Shown here: piece by piece, positions 1 through 8,191 of the stretch
How positions within the stretch are numbered: position 1 is the first letter of the stretch
Layout of the letters: the number at the start of each line of letters is the position of its first letter
NCBI RefSeq assembly: GCF_019264345.1
Contig: NZ_JAHVAO010000001.1
Coordinates: 744,001-808,000 of the forward strand
Source of the DNA: Marinobacter arenosus
GTDB lineage: Bacteria; Pseudomonadota; Gammaproteobacteria; Pseudomonadales; Oleiphilaceae
DNA length: 64,000 nucleotides
Direction: 5' to 3'
Made by a program: the position numbers and the translations under genes
Notes under the pieces: generated by a model
What the model was told of the DNA's origin: nothing
Databases searched by the model: none
What the model saw: the letters and a program-made list of their open reading frames with translations, nothing else

Positions 1-979
1 CGCCGATCACCGCACCCTGAACGATGAAAATACGCATGATTCGGCCCGGCGTGGCTCCCATGGTGCGCAAAATTGCGATATCGGCAGTCTTGTCAGTCAC
101 CACCATGACCAGGGTGGAGACGATGTTGAAGGCCGCCACGGCGACAATGAACATCAACAGCAGGCCAATCATGGTCTTTTCCATCCGGATGGCCTGGAAC
201 AGGTTGCCGTGAGTTCGCGTCCAGTCAGAGATGTAATAACGCCCCTCCAGCATTCGCGCCGCCTGCTCTGCCACCCTGGGAGCGGCAAACAGGTCGTCCA
301 CCAGCAGCCTCACTCCGAGGGCCTTGCCCCCTGTACGCATCAGCTTGGAGGCATCGTCCATGTGAACGAGCGTGTAGTTGCCATCCAGTTCGGCGCCCAC
401 ACTGAAAATGCCTTTGACGGTGAATCGCTTGAGCCTCGGCAACACGCCTGCCGGCGTCACCGAGGCCTCCGGCAGGACCACGGTTACCTTGTCTCCCAGC
501 TCAAGCCGGAGACTGGCCGCCATCAGGCGGCCGATAATGATGCCGAATTCACCTGACCGGAGATTGTCCAGGCTGCCTTCGATCATGTGTTTCTCAATGA
601 TCGAAACCGTCTTCTCCTCCTCAGGCAATACGCCATTGAGCATGACACCACGAACATTGCCACCGCCGGTGACCATGCCCTGCCCCTGAATAAACGGGGC
701 GGCAGCCAGGACACGGGGATGCTCCTGAACCTGCCGATCGACCGATTCCCAGTCCTGGAGGGGGCCGGAGCCCTCAATGACTGCGTGGGGCACCATACCG
801 AGGATCCGCTGTTTGAGTTCCCGATCGAATCCGTTCATGACCGAAAGCACGATGATCAACACCGCGACACCCAGCATCAGGCCGATCATGGAAGTTAGTG
901 ATATAAAGGAGATAAAGTGGTTACGACGTTTGGCTGCGGTGTACCGCAAGCCGATGTAGAACGATAAGGGTCTGAACAT
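1..979 (-). CDS. lolC: Lipoprotein-releasing ABC permease LolC (partial, C-terminus outside window)
   Basis: Inner-membrane permease of the LolCDE complex, which extracts lipoproteins from the inner membrane and passes them to LolA. The visible 326 residues show the family start (an MFRPLSFYIGLRY-type N-terminus), a first membrane segment at about residues 25-48, a long periplasmic domain, and the next membrane segment ending near an AILRTMGATPGRIMRIF stretch typical of LolC/LolE. The gene reads leftward and is cut by the window edge, so the last one or two membrane segments are missing. LolC rather than LolE is inferred because no lol gene lies upstream; lolC is usually first in lolCDE. ATG at 979 is the only sensible start. 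Confidence 0.88.
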   Translation of the reverse strand, partial: MFRPLSFYIGLRYTAAKRRNHFISFISLTSMIGLMLGVAVLIIVLSVMNGFDRELKQRILGMVPHAVIEGSGPLQDWESVDRQVQEHPRVLAAAPFIQGQGMVTGGGNVRGVMLNGVLPEEEKTVSIIEKHMIEGSLDNLRSGEFGIIIGRLMAASLRLELGDKVTVVLPEASVTPAGVLPRLKRFTVKGIFSVGAELDGNYTLVHMDDASKLMRTGGKALGVRLLVDDLFAAPRVAEQAARMLEGRYYISDWTRTHGNLFQAIRMEKTMIGLLLMFIVAVAAFNIVSTLVMVVTDKTADIAILRTMGATPGRIMRIFIVQGAVIG

Positions 980-1100
980 GGGGAGGTGCCTGTCGCTACC
1001 TTCAGGTCTGTCGTGGTCTGGTCTTCCCAACCGTCTGCCAGCGACGGAGGAAACTGCTAAACTGTTCTCTAATAATGGAAAATTCAATTTCGGAGCCAGG

Positions 1101-1688
1101 ATGCCGTCACACAACACACCCAGCGGACCGGTCGAGTATACCCCCGAACGTCGGGATTTCTTCCGTATCGAAGATCGAATCGGCCTGGAAATCCGGAGGC
1201 TTCCACCAAACGCGCCCTTCGAGGAAGACGCCTTTGATGGCGACCACCTTGAAAGTCTGAAAGCCGAGTTCCGGCGACTGGATCAGGACGTAAGAGCCCA
1301 GCTTGCCAGCCTCGCTGAACGAGACCGCCTTCTGACAGGATTAATCAAGTCCCTGAATGGCAAGCTGGACACGCTTGCGCGCATTATGGCCTTTGAGCAA
1401 AATCCGTTGCAACCGGAAGACTGGCAAGAGGTGACCTTGAGTGAAGGCGGCCTGGCATTTTCAAGCCATGCCCCGCTCTGGGCGGTTGGTGATCGCCTGG
1501 CCATTCGCATGACGCTGCCGCCTGAGCTTTTCCAGCCGCAGGCCATCGCCACGGTCATTGACGTGCAAACCGAGAACGCAGGTGGCGCAAGGGTCCATAC
1601 CGAGTTTGAACAAATTCAGGACAGCGACCGTCAACAGATTGCACGACATGTGATGCGCTGGCAGATTCGGCAGCGTCAAAAAGAGTAA
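1101..1688 (+). CDS. PilZ-like protein with long helical insert
   Basis: Cytoplasmic protein of 195 residues resembling PilZ domains, which often bind cyclic di-GMP. An RxxxR-type motif (R18-R22 in ERRDFFRIEDR) is followed by a charged helical stretch at about 48-97 with coiled-coil character. A beta-rich part begins at TLSEGG (112-117), where canonical PilZ has D/N-x-S-x-x-G. The first residue of that motif is Thr, so ligand binding is uncertain. A helix between the two motif halves is known from tetrameric PilZ-type proteins that do not bind the nucleotide. The ATG at 1101 is preferred to an upstream one at 978 because it has a GGAG site at 1092 and begins just before the domain; the upstream extension overlaps lolC antisense. 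Confidence 0.7.
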   Translation: MPSHNTPSGPVEYTPERRDFFRIEDRIGLEIRRLPPNAPFEEDAFDGDHLESLKAEFRRLDQDVRAQLASLAERDRLLTGLIKSLNGKLDTLARIMAFEQNPLQPEDWQEVTLSEGGLAFSSHAPLWAVGDRLAIRMTLPPELFQPQAIATVIDVQTENAGGARVHTEFEQIQDSDRQQIARHVMRWQIRQRQKE

Positions 1689-1796
1689 GCTTCGGAAAAA
1701 CAGGTGACTTTTGCCTGTCCTTTTAAGATATTACGCTTTATCCATGTCCTTCCGAGCGAACCCCGGGAGGAACCAGGCATTAATGGAGATAACACA

Positions 1797-2099
1797 ATGA
1801 GAAAAAACAGAATAACACTCGGAACCCTGGCGCTGGCGGCAACGCTCACCCTCGCACCGGCGAGCGGCCTGTGGGCCGAGCAGCTCAGCATTCCGGTGGG
1901 TTCGCAGGCTGATCGCGAACTGGTCAGCACACCCGCAACCGGAATGAGCCAGGAGTCCGTTCGCGCCACCTGGGGCGAACCGCTGGAGGTCATGGGCCCT
2001 GTTGGAGAGCCTCCCATCACTCAGTGGCACTACCGGAACTTTATTGTTTATTTTGAGCGCGACCGCGTACTCCATGCCGTACTCAAGCCCAATCGCTGA
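1797..2099 (+). CDS. Small secreted protein of unknown function
   Basis: A 100-residue protein with a clear Sec signal peptide (MRKNRITLGTLALAATLTL, cleavage probably after GLWA, about residue 27). The mature part is about 70 residues with motifs resembling small periplasmic proteins found in Pseudomonas and Marinobacter: a SQESVRATWGEP stretch followed by WHYRNFIVYFE. The pattern of a short helix then beta strands recalls SmpA/OmlA-like folds that start with a G-x-P turn, but this is only an impression. There is a GGAG ribosome site at about 1785. The gene stands alone between the PilZ-like gene and aguA. No function is proposed. Confidence 0.7.
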   Translation: MRKNRITLGTLALAATLTLAPASGLWAEQLSIPVGSQADRELVSTPATGMSQESVRATWGEPLEVMGPVGEPPITQWHYRNFIVYFERDRVLHAVLKPNR

Positions 2100-2149
2100 G
2101 ACGTAACAAAAAACAACAGCGAGCAGGTAGCAAATTCCCGGCACAGCCC

Positions 2150-2178
2150 CTGACGCTGCGCCCTCCGTTGGTTAGAAT
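2150..2178 (+). promoter_or_regulatory. Predicted sigma70 promoter of aguA
   Basis: CTGACG at 2150-2155 and TAGAAT at 2173-2178 are separated by 17 bases, giving a likely start near 2185, 24 bases before the GTG of aguA. Found by eye only. Confidence 0.45.
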
Positions 2179-2208
2179 GGCGGTTTTACGATTCAAGGTG
2201 GCAGTAAA

Positions 2209-3261
2209 GTGACATCCAGACGTGTGTTGCCCGCTGAATGGGCTCCGCAAAGTGCAGTAATGCTGACCTGGCCCCACCCGGGAACCGACTGGGCCGAAAT
2301 CCTGGACGAGGTGGAGCCGGTTTTCACTGCGATTGCCAAGGCTGTCCTGCGCTTCGAACACCTGCTGATCAGCTGTGAGCACGTGGTCCGGGTTCAGGAG
2401 CTCGGGCAGACCCTGAACCGCTTTGCCCAGGACCAGGGATTTCCCGGTCGGGTGATTGCCGTTCCCGCGCCGGCTAATGACACCTGGGCAAGGGACCATG
2501 GCCCCCTCACCGTTCAGACCGAGGATGGCCTGGCCCTCCTTGACTTCCGGTTCAACGCCTGGGGCGGCAAGTTCCCTTGGGAAAAGGACGACGCCCTCAA
2601 TCGACACCTGGCCAATGCCGGTGCTTTTGGCGCCACACCGCTTCTCAAGATGGACTTCGTTTTGGAGGGTGGATCCATTGAATCTGATGGTGAGGGCACT
2701 ATTCTCACCACGAGCGAATGCCTTCTCACCCCGAGCCGGAATCCCTCCCAGGACCGAACCGCCATCGAACGCCTCTTCGCCGAGGTACTGGGCGCCGATC
2801 GCGTTCTCTGGTTGAACCACGGTTACCTGGCCGGCGACGACACCGACAGCCATATCGACACACTGGCCCGCTTCTGCGCGCCCGACCACATCTGTTACGT
2901 CGCCTGTCCCGATGTATCCGACGAGCATTACAGTGCCCTGGCCGCCATGGAAGAGGAGCTGCAGGAATTTCACCAGCGTGATGGCAGCCCCTACAGGCTG
3001 ACGGCCCTACCCTGGCCTGACCCGATTCATGACGAGGACGGCCATCGCCTTCCCGCGACCTACGCCAATTTCCTGATCATCAATGGCGCGGTACTGGTAC
3101 CCACCTACGGCGTGCGTCAGGACAACGAGGCGATTGCCATTCTCGAAGAGGTGTTCCCGGATCGCGAAATTATCCCCATCGATTGCCGGGCACTGATTTT
3201 CCAGCACGGGAGCCTCCATTGCGTCACCATGCAGATTCCGGCAGGAGTGGTCTCTCCATGA
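2209..3261 (+). CDS. aguA: Agmatine deiminase
   Basis: Hydrolyses agmatine to N-carbamoylputrescine and ammonia, the first step of arginine-decarboxylase-derived putrescine synthesis. The 350-residue length is close to the family's usual 360-370. Visible signatures are WPHPGTDW near the N-terminus, the NDTWARDHGP segment, LEGGSIESDG, the GYLAGDDTDSHID segment with catalytic His and Asp, and the catalytic Cys338 in HGSLHCVTMQ close to the C-terminus. The start is GTG, preceded by an AAGGTGG-like site. The stop overlaps the ATG of aguB by four bases, so the two are translationally coupled. A general peptidylarginine-deiminase-family enzyme is the alternative, but the aguB partner makes the agmatine role very likely. 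Confidence 0.92.
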   Translation: MTSRRVLPAEWAPQSAVMLTWPHPGTDWAEILDEVEPVFTAIAKAVLRFEHLLISCEHVVRVQELGQTLNRFAQDQGFPGRVIAVPAPANDTWARDHGPLTVQTEDGLALLDFRFNAWGGKFPWEKDDALNRHLANAGAFGATPLLKMDFVLEGGSIESDGEGTILTTSECLLTPSRNPSQDRTAIERLFAEVLGADRVLWLNHGYLAGDDTDSHIDTLARFCAPDHICYVACPDVSDEHYSALAAMEEELQEFHQRDGSPYRLTALPWPDPIHDEDGHRLPATYANFLIINGAVLVPTYGVRQDNEAIAILEEVFPDREIIPIDCRALIFQHGSLHCVTMQIPAGVVSP

Positions 3262-4181
3262 GCAACAACACCCATTCCCAGTTTCTGAACCTCGCTGCTA
3301 TCCAGCAAGCCTGCACAGACGACAAGGCAGCAAGCCTCGCCACGACTGAAAAGCTCGTCAGGGAGGCCGCCGCCAATGGAGCGGAGCTGGTTGTTCTGCA
3401 GGAGCTTCACGCCACCCTGTATTTCTGCCAGACGGAAGACACCAACATCTTCGAACTGGCCGAACCCATCCCGGGCCCAACCAGCCAGAGGTTGTCCGAT
3501 CTCGCACGGGAACTGGGTATTGTTCTGGTCGGATCCATTTTCGAGCGTCGGATGAATGGCGTGTACCACAATACCGCGGTGGTTTTGGAGCGGGACGGCT
3601 CGATAGCCGGCATCTACCGGAAAATGCACATCCCGGATGACCCGGGGTTCTACGAGAAGTTTTACTTCACGCCGGGCGATGCCCAGTTCAACGACGGGCA
3701 AAGCGGGTTCACACCAATCAACACGTCGGTTGGCAAGCTGGGCGTATTGGTGTGCTGGGATCAATGGTATCCCGAAGCGGCCCGGCTGATGGCCCTGGCT
3801 GGCGCAGAAATTCTCATCTACCCCACGGCCATCGGCTGGGACGTAACCGACGATCCGGAAGAACAGGCTCGACAGCTCGAGGCCTGGGTGACCGTACAGC
3901 GTGGCCATGCGGTCGCCAACAATCTGCCGGTGGTCGCGCCAAACCGGGTCGGTACAGAGCCGGACCCCACGGGACAAACCGATGGCATACGGTTTTGGGG
4001 CAACAGCTTCATCTGTGGTCCTCAGGGCGAGTTCCTCGCCCGCGCCGGTGACGACAGTGAGTGCATTCTGTCCGCAACGCTCGACCGCACTCGCAGTGAA
4101 TCGATTCGCCGTATCTGGCCGTACCTGAGGGATCGTCGCATCGACGCCTACGGCGACATTCTCAAGCGAGTGAGGGACTGA
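3258..4181 (+). CDS. aguB: N-carbamoylputrescine amidohydrolase
   Basis: Nitrilase-superfamily enzyme that converts N-carbamoylputrescine to putrescine, CO2 and ammonia, completing the pathway begun by AguA. The 307 residues carry the full catalytic triad: Glu49 (VLQELH), Lys122 (YRKMHIPD) and Cys166 (VCWDQWYPEA). The CWDQW sequence and the DDPGFYEKFYF substrate segment are typical of this subfamily. The ATG at 3258 overlaps the aguA stop (ATGA), and the moxR-like gene begins 7 bases after its stop, so three genes probably share a transcript. The ATG is preferred to an in-frame upstream start inside aguA. Confidence 0.94.
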   Translation: MSNNTHSQFLNLAAIQQACTDDKAASLATTEKLVREAAANGAELVVLQELHATLYFCQTEDTNIFELAEPIPGPTSQRLSDLARELGIVLVGSIFERRMNGVYHNTAVVLERDGSIAGIYRKMHIPDDPGFYEKFYFTPGDAQFNDGQSGFTPINTSVGKLGVLVCWDQWYPEAARLMALAGAEILIYPTAIGWDVTDDPEEQARQLEAWVTVQRGHAVANNLPVVAPNRVGTEPDPTGQTDGIRFWGNSFICGPQGEFLARAGDDSECILSATLDRTRSESIRRIWPYLRDRRIDAYGDILKRVRD

Positions 4182-4188
4182 CCCGACA

Positions 4189-5100
4189 ATGAAGAAACTG
4201 GTCGACACCGTTGTCAGTGAACTGAACCAGATATTGTTGGGCAAGGACCAACAGGTGCGTCTGGCACTGTGCGGGCTACTGGCCCGCGGTCACCTGTTGA
4301 TTGAAGACATCCCCGGCATGGGCAAGACTACCCTCTCCCACGCGCTGGCGAAAATCATGGGCCTGTCCTATCAGCGTATCCAGTTCACGAACGACCTCTT
4401 GCCGGCCGACGTGCTTGGCTACTCCATGTACGACAAGGAAGCGGGTAGCCTGGTGTTTCATCCGGGCCCGATTTTCGCGCAGATTGTCCTGGCCGACGAG
4501 ATAAACCGCGCCTCGCCCCGGACCCAGAGCGCCCTGCTTGAAGCCATGGAAGAGCGGCAAGTTTCTATTGAGGGCCAGACACGCCCCCTGCCACAGCCAT
4601 TCTTCGTGATCGCGACCCAGAACCCCATCGAACAGGGCGGTACCTTTCCGTTACCGGAATCCCAACTCGACCGGTTCCTGATGCGACTGCGCCTCGGCTA
4701 TCCGGATCCCAGAGCGGAACGGGAACTGCTCGAAGGCGAGGACCGTCGAGCCATGACAGAGCGGCTGCAGGCGCTCCTGCCCCAGGAAGACCTGACCACG
4801 CTGCAGGAGGCCGTTGGCCGGGTCAAAGCCAGCCCGGCTCTGCTGGACTATGTTCAGCGGTTGCTGGAACAGAGCCGGCGCATGCCCGGTCTGCTCTATG
4901 GGCTCTCGCCCCGGGCGGGCCTGGGCCTGCTGAAAGCGGCCAAGGCCTGGGCGCTCATGGAGGGACGCCATCACGTCCTGCCCGACGACATTCAGGCGGT
5001 ATTCCCGGCGGTGGCGGAACATCGTCTCGAACAGGGGGAATCCGGCAAGAGTTCTGAGCGGGTCCGGCAGTTGCTCGCCACGGTTTCTGTCCTTGAATAA
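4189..5100 (+). CDS. MoxR-family AAA+ ATPase
   Basis: A 303-residue AAA+ ATPase of the MoxR type, usually a chaperone that matures enzymes or envelope proteins together with VWA-domain partners. It shows Walker A (GMGKTT, Lys46), Walker B (LADEINRASPRTQSALLEAMEE), sensor 1 (IATQNPIEQGG) and the PESQLDRF arginine-finger region. The C-terminal lid carries the SPRAGLGLLKAAKAWA stretch. Most MoxR genes are followed by DUF58 and VWA genes; here none follows, and the gene sits 7 bases behind aguB and 137 bases before trxB. Its client is therefore unknown. Call to family is secure, role is not. Confidence 0.9.
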   Translation: MKKLVDTVVSELNQILLGKDQQVRLALCGLLARGHLLIEDIPGMGKTTLSHALAKIMGLSYQRIQFTNDLLPADVLGYSMYDKEAGSLVFHPGPIFAQIVLADEINRASPRTQSALLEAMEERQVSIEGQTRPLPQPFFVIATQNPIEQGGTFPLPESQLDRFLMRLRLGYPDPRAERELLEGEDRRAMTERLQALLPQEDLTTLQEAVGRVKASPALLDYVQRLLEQSRRMPGLLYGLSPRAGLGLLKAAKAWALMEGRHHVLPDDIQAVFPAVAEHRLEQGESGKSSERVRQLLATVSVLE

Positions 5101-5189
5101 ATAGCAAAGTTTTATAAGCGGAATTGGCCAAATCGAATGGCAGACTGCGTCATTCGTGTTAGCCTTCTGCCCTTTCCGAGCAGATTTGA

Positions 5190-6191
<1,002 letters not shown>

Positions 6192-6341
6192 ACTAAACTG
6201 CGATTAGTCTCTCAATAGTTTGACTCGGCCAGTGGGAGCACGTCGCTGGATTCGGCCCATTGAACGGCCAGCTTCAGCGATTTGCGCCCACAAACCGACA
6301 TTCGAACACATTATGCAGGCAAACTCCCAAACCGGAGCAGG

Positions 6342-7055
6342 ATGACCTCACTACCCTGGCTTGACCCGGACCAACTCTGGTTCCCGCCCGCGGACGAAGC
6401 ACTCGGCGATCCCGACGGACTGCTTGCACTCGGCGGTGACCTGTCTACCGAACGACTCCTCCTTGCCTACAGAAACGGAATCTTCCCCTGGTACAGTGAT
6501 GACCAGCCCATTCTCTGGTGGTCCCCGGACCCCCGCTGCGTCCTCGTTCCTCACGACATTCATGTTTCCCGCAGCTTGCGTCGCACCCTGAATCAGGGGC
6601 GGTTCACGATCACAGCGGACCGGGCTTTTGGTCGAATCATTCGCTTGTGTGCGACAACGCGGGCTGAGGGCACATGGATCACCGAGGACATGATCGCCAG
6701 TTACTCCGAGCTCCACAGGCAAGGCTATGCCCACTCGATCGAGGTCTGGAATCGTAGTGGTGAGCTGGCCGGCGGAATGTATGGACTGGCGATTGGCCAA
6801 TGCTTCTTCGGCGAATCCATGTTCTCGCTCGAAACGAACGCCTCCAAGGTCTTGATGGTTCACCTTGCCAATCAGCTCAGGGAATGGGACTACAAAATGA
6901 TGGACTGCCAGGTGGAGAGCCGTCATTTGCTCACGATGGGTGCCCGTAGTATTCCCAGAAGCGAGTTTTTATCTATACTCAGGGCATGCGTTGGTCGGGA
7001 ACCGGCCCGACACAACTGGACATTTCGCTGGCAATGGCCTGGTCCGGAGGCGTAA
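6342..7055 (+). CDS. aat: Leucyl/phenylalanyl-tRNA--protein transferase
   Basis: Attaches Leu or Phe from aminoacyl-tRNA to proteins with N-terminal Lys or Arg, making N-degrons for ClpS-ClpAP. Family signatures include FPPADEAL.DPDGLLALGGDL near the start, the YRNGIFPWY stretch, WWSPDPRCVL, the EGTWITEDM stretch and the GGMYGLAIGQCFFGESMFS stretch. The ATG at 6342 gives 237 residues, the normal size, and sits behind an AGCAGGA site; an upstream ATG at 6282 would add 20 residues with no family support. The gene is followed directly (no gap) by bpt, suggesting coupling. Confidence 0.95.
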   Translation: MTSLPWLDPDQLWFPPADEALGDPDGLLALGGDLSTERLLLAYRNGIFPWYSDDQPILWWSPDPRCVLVPHDIHVSRSLRRTLNQGRFTITADRAFGRIIRLCATTRAEGTWITEDMIASYSELHRQGYAHSIEVWNRSGELAGGMYGLAIGQCFFGESMFSLETNASKVLMVHLANQLREWDYKMMDCQVESRHLLTMGARSIPRSEFLSILRACVGREPARHNWTFRWQWPGPEA

Positions 7056-7769
7056 ATGAGCAATCTGAGAACACTGGTGTTCTTCGCAACCCCACCTCAC
7101 GACTGCAGCTACCTCCCGGACCGTGAAGCGACCACGATGTTCGTCGATCCACGGGCGCACATCGACAAGAAACTATACAGCCAGCTGACCGCACTGGGTT
7201 TTCGCCGGAGCGGCTCCCATTACTACCGCCCCCACTGCGAAAACTGCAACGCGTGCATTCCGGTTCGGCTAAGAGTGAATGATTTCGAACCGGACAGGAA
7301 CCAGAAGCGCGTGCTCCGGAAGAATCAGGACCTGGAGTTCAATCTGGTGCCCGCGAGCTTCAGCGAGCAGTACTATCGGCTCTATGCCGAATACATCGAG
7401 CAACGCCACAAGGACGGTGACATGTATCCGCCGTCCCGAGAGCAGTTCATCTCCTTCCTGGTGGATGGCGCCACGGATTCGTGGTTCCTCGAAATACGGC
7501 TGGAGAACACACTGGTCGGCCTTGCTGCAATCGACCTGCTCGACGACGGCCTGTCTGCGATTTACACCGTGTTCAAGCCGGAACTCGAACACCGGAGCCT
7601 CGGCACCTACGCCATCCTCTGGCAAATAGACGAGGCACGGCGCCGGGGCCTGCCCAACCTGTATCTGGGGTACTGGATTCGCGAATGCCGCAAAATGAAC
7701 TACAAGACCCGCTTCAAACCCATCGAAGCGTTGCGCGATGGGCAGTGGCGGACCATCGATTTGAACTGA
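7056..7769 (+). CDS. bpt: Bacterial aspartyl/glutamyl leucyltransferase
   Basis: Transfers Leu from leucyl-tRNA to N-terminal Asp or Glu (and oxidised Cys), producing bacterial N-degrons. This is the Bpt relative of eukaryotic arginyltransferase ATE1. The 237 residues show the cysteine-containing N-terminal HDCSYL motif, HYYRPHCENCNACIPVRL, the DGDMYPPSREQF region and the C-terminal YLGYWIRECRKMNYKTRFKP stretch typical of the family. Its ATG immediately follows the aat stop, and infA starts 82 bases later. Older databases call it arginine-tRNA-protein transferase, but the Leu specificity is established for bacterial Bpt. Confidence 0.93.
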   Translation: MSNLRTLVFFATPPHDCSYLPDREATTMFVDPRAHIDKKLYSQLTALGFRRSGSHYYRPHCENCNACIPVRLRVNDFEPDRNQKRVLRKNQDLEFNLVPASFSEQYYRLYAEYIEQRHKDGDMYPPSREQFISFLVDGATDSWFLEIRLENTLVGLAAIDLLDDGLSAIYTVFKPELEHRSLGTYAILWQIDEARRRGLPNLYLGYWIRECRKMNYKTRFKPIEALRDGQWRTIDLN

Positions 7770-7772
7770 CTT

Positions 7773-7801
7773 TTGCCAAATGCCGATAATTCAGGCAGAA
7801 T
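7773..7801 (+). promoter_or_regulatory. Possible sigma70 promoter of infA
   Basis: TTGCCA at 7773-7778 and CAGAAT at 7796-7801 are 17 bases apart, with infA starting at 7852. Found by eye; read-through from bpt is also possible. Confidence 0.35.
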
Positions 7802-7851
7802 TGCGCAATTTAAAATCACGAGAAGTACATTCCAAGCGAGGTTTCTACTGA

Positions 7852-8070
7852 ATGGCGAAATCAGATGTCATTGAAATGGAAGGCGTTATTATCGACACGC
7901 TTCCAAATACCATGTTCCGTGTTGAACTCAGCAACGGCCACGTGGTGACTGCCCATATTTCCGGAAAGATGCGCAAAAACTACATCCGCATCCTGACCGG
8001 CGATAAGGTCAAGGTTGAGCTGACTCCCTACGACCTGAGCAAGGGCCGCATCGTGTACCGCGCCCGTTAA
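7852..8070 (+). CDS. infA: Translation initiation factor IF-1
   Basis: A 72-residue S1/OB-fold protein that binds the ribosomal A site on the 30S subunit and helps select the start codon with IF-2 and IF-3. The length is exactly that of E. coli IF-1, and the sequence carries the canonical [37 protein letters not shown] and [13 protein letters not shown] blocks. A GAGG ribosome site precedes the ATG. The gene is followed by a strong hairpin terminator, so it ends its transcript before the convergent clpA. Confidence 0.98.
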   Translation: MAKSDVIEMEGVIIDTLPNTMFRVELSNGHVVTAHISGKMRKNYIRILTGDKVKVELTPYDLSKGRIVYRAR

Positions 8071-8086
8071 GGCTTTCTGACATCTG

Positions 8087-8112
8087 AAAAGCCCCTCTTC
8101 GGGGCTTTTTTC
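8087..8112 (+). terminator. Rho-independent terminator of infA
   Basis: An AAAAGCCCC arm, TCTTC loop and GGGGCTTTTTT arm lie 17 bases after the infA stop. Stem is perfect and the T-run is on the plus strand, with a matching A-run for possible bidirectional use. Confidence 0.92.
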
Positions 8113-8132
8113 GTTTCTACCGTATGGAAAGT

Positions 8133-8168
8133 AAAAAAACCGCTGCCAATGGGCAGCGGTTTTTTTGG
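8133..8168. terminator. Bidirectional terminator between infA and clpA
   Basis: A-run, ACCGCTGCC arm, short AATG loop, GGCAGCGGT arm and a run of eight T. It sits 24 bases beyond the clpA stop and would terminate clpA on the minus strand as well as infA read-through on the plus strand. Confidence 0.9.
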
Positions 8169-8191
8169 TTGGTGGGAAAATCCCTGGAGGA

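Noticed and set aside
3117..4244. 375-codon reverse ORF opposite aguB
   Set aside because: Antisense to a gene with an intact nitrilase triad; shadow.
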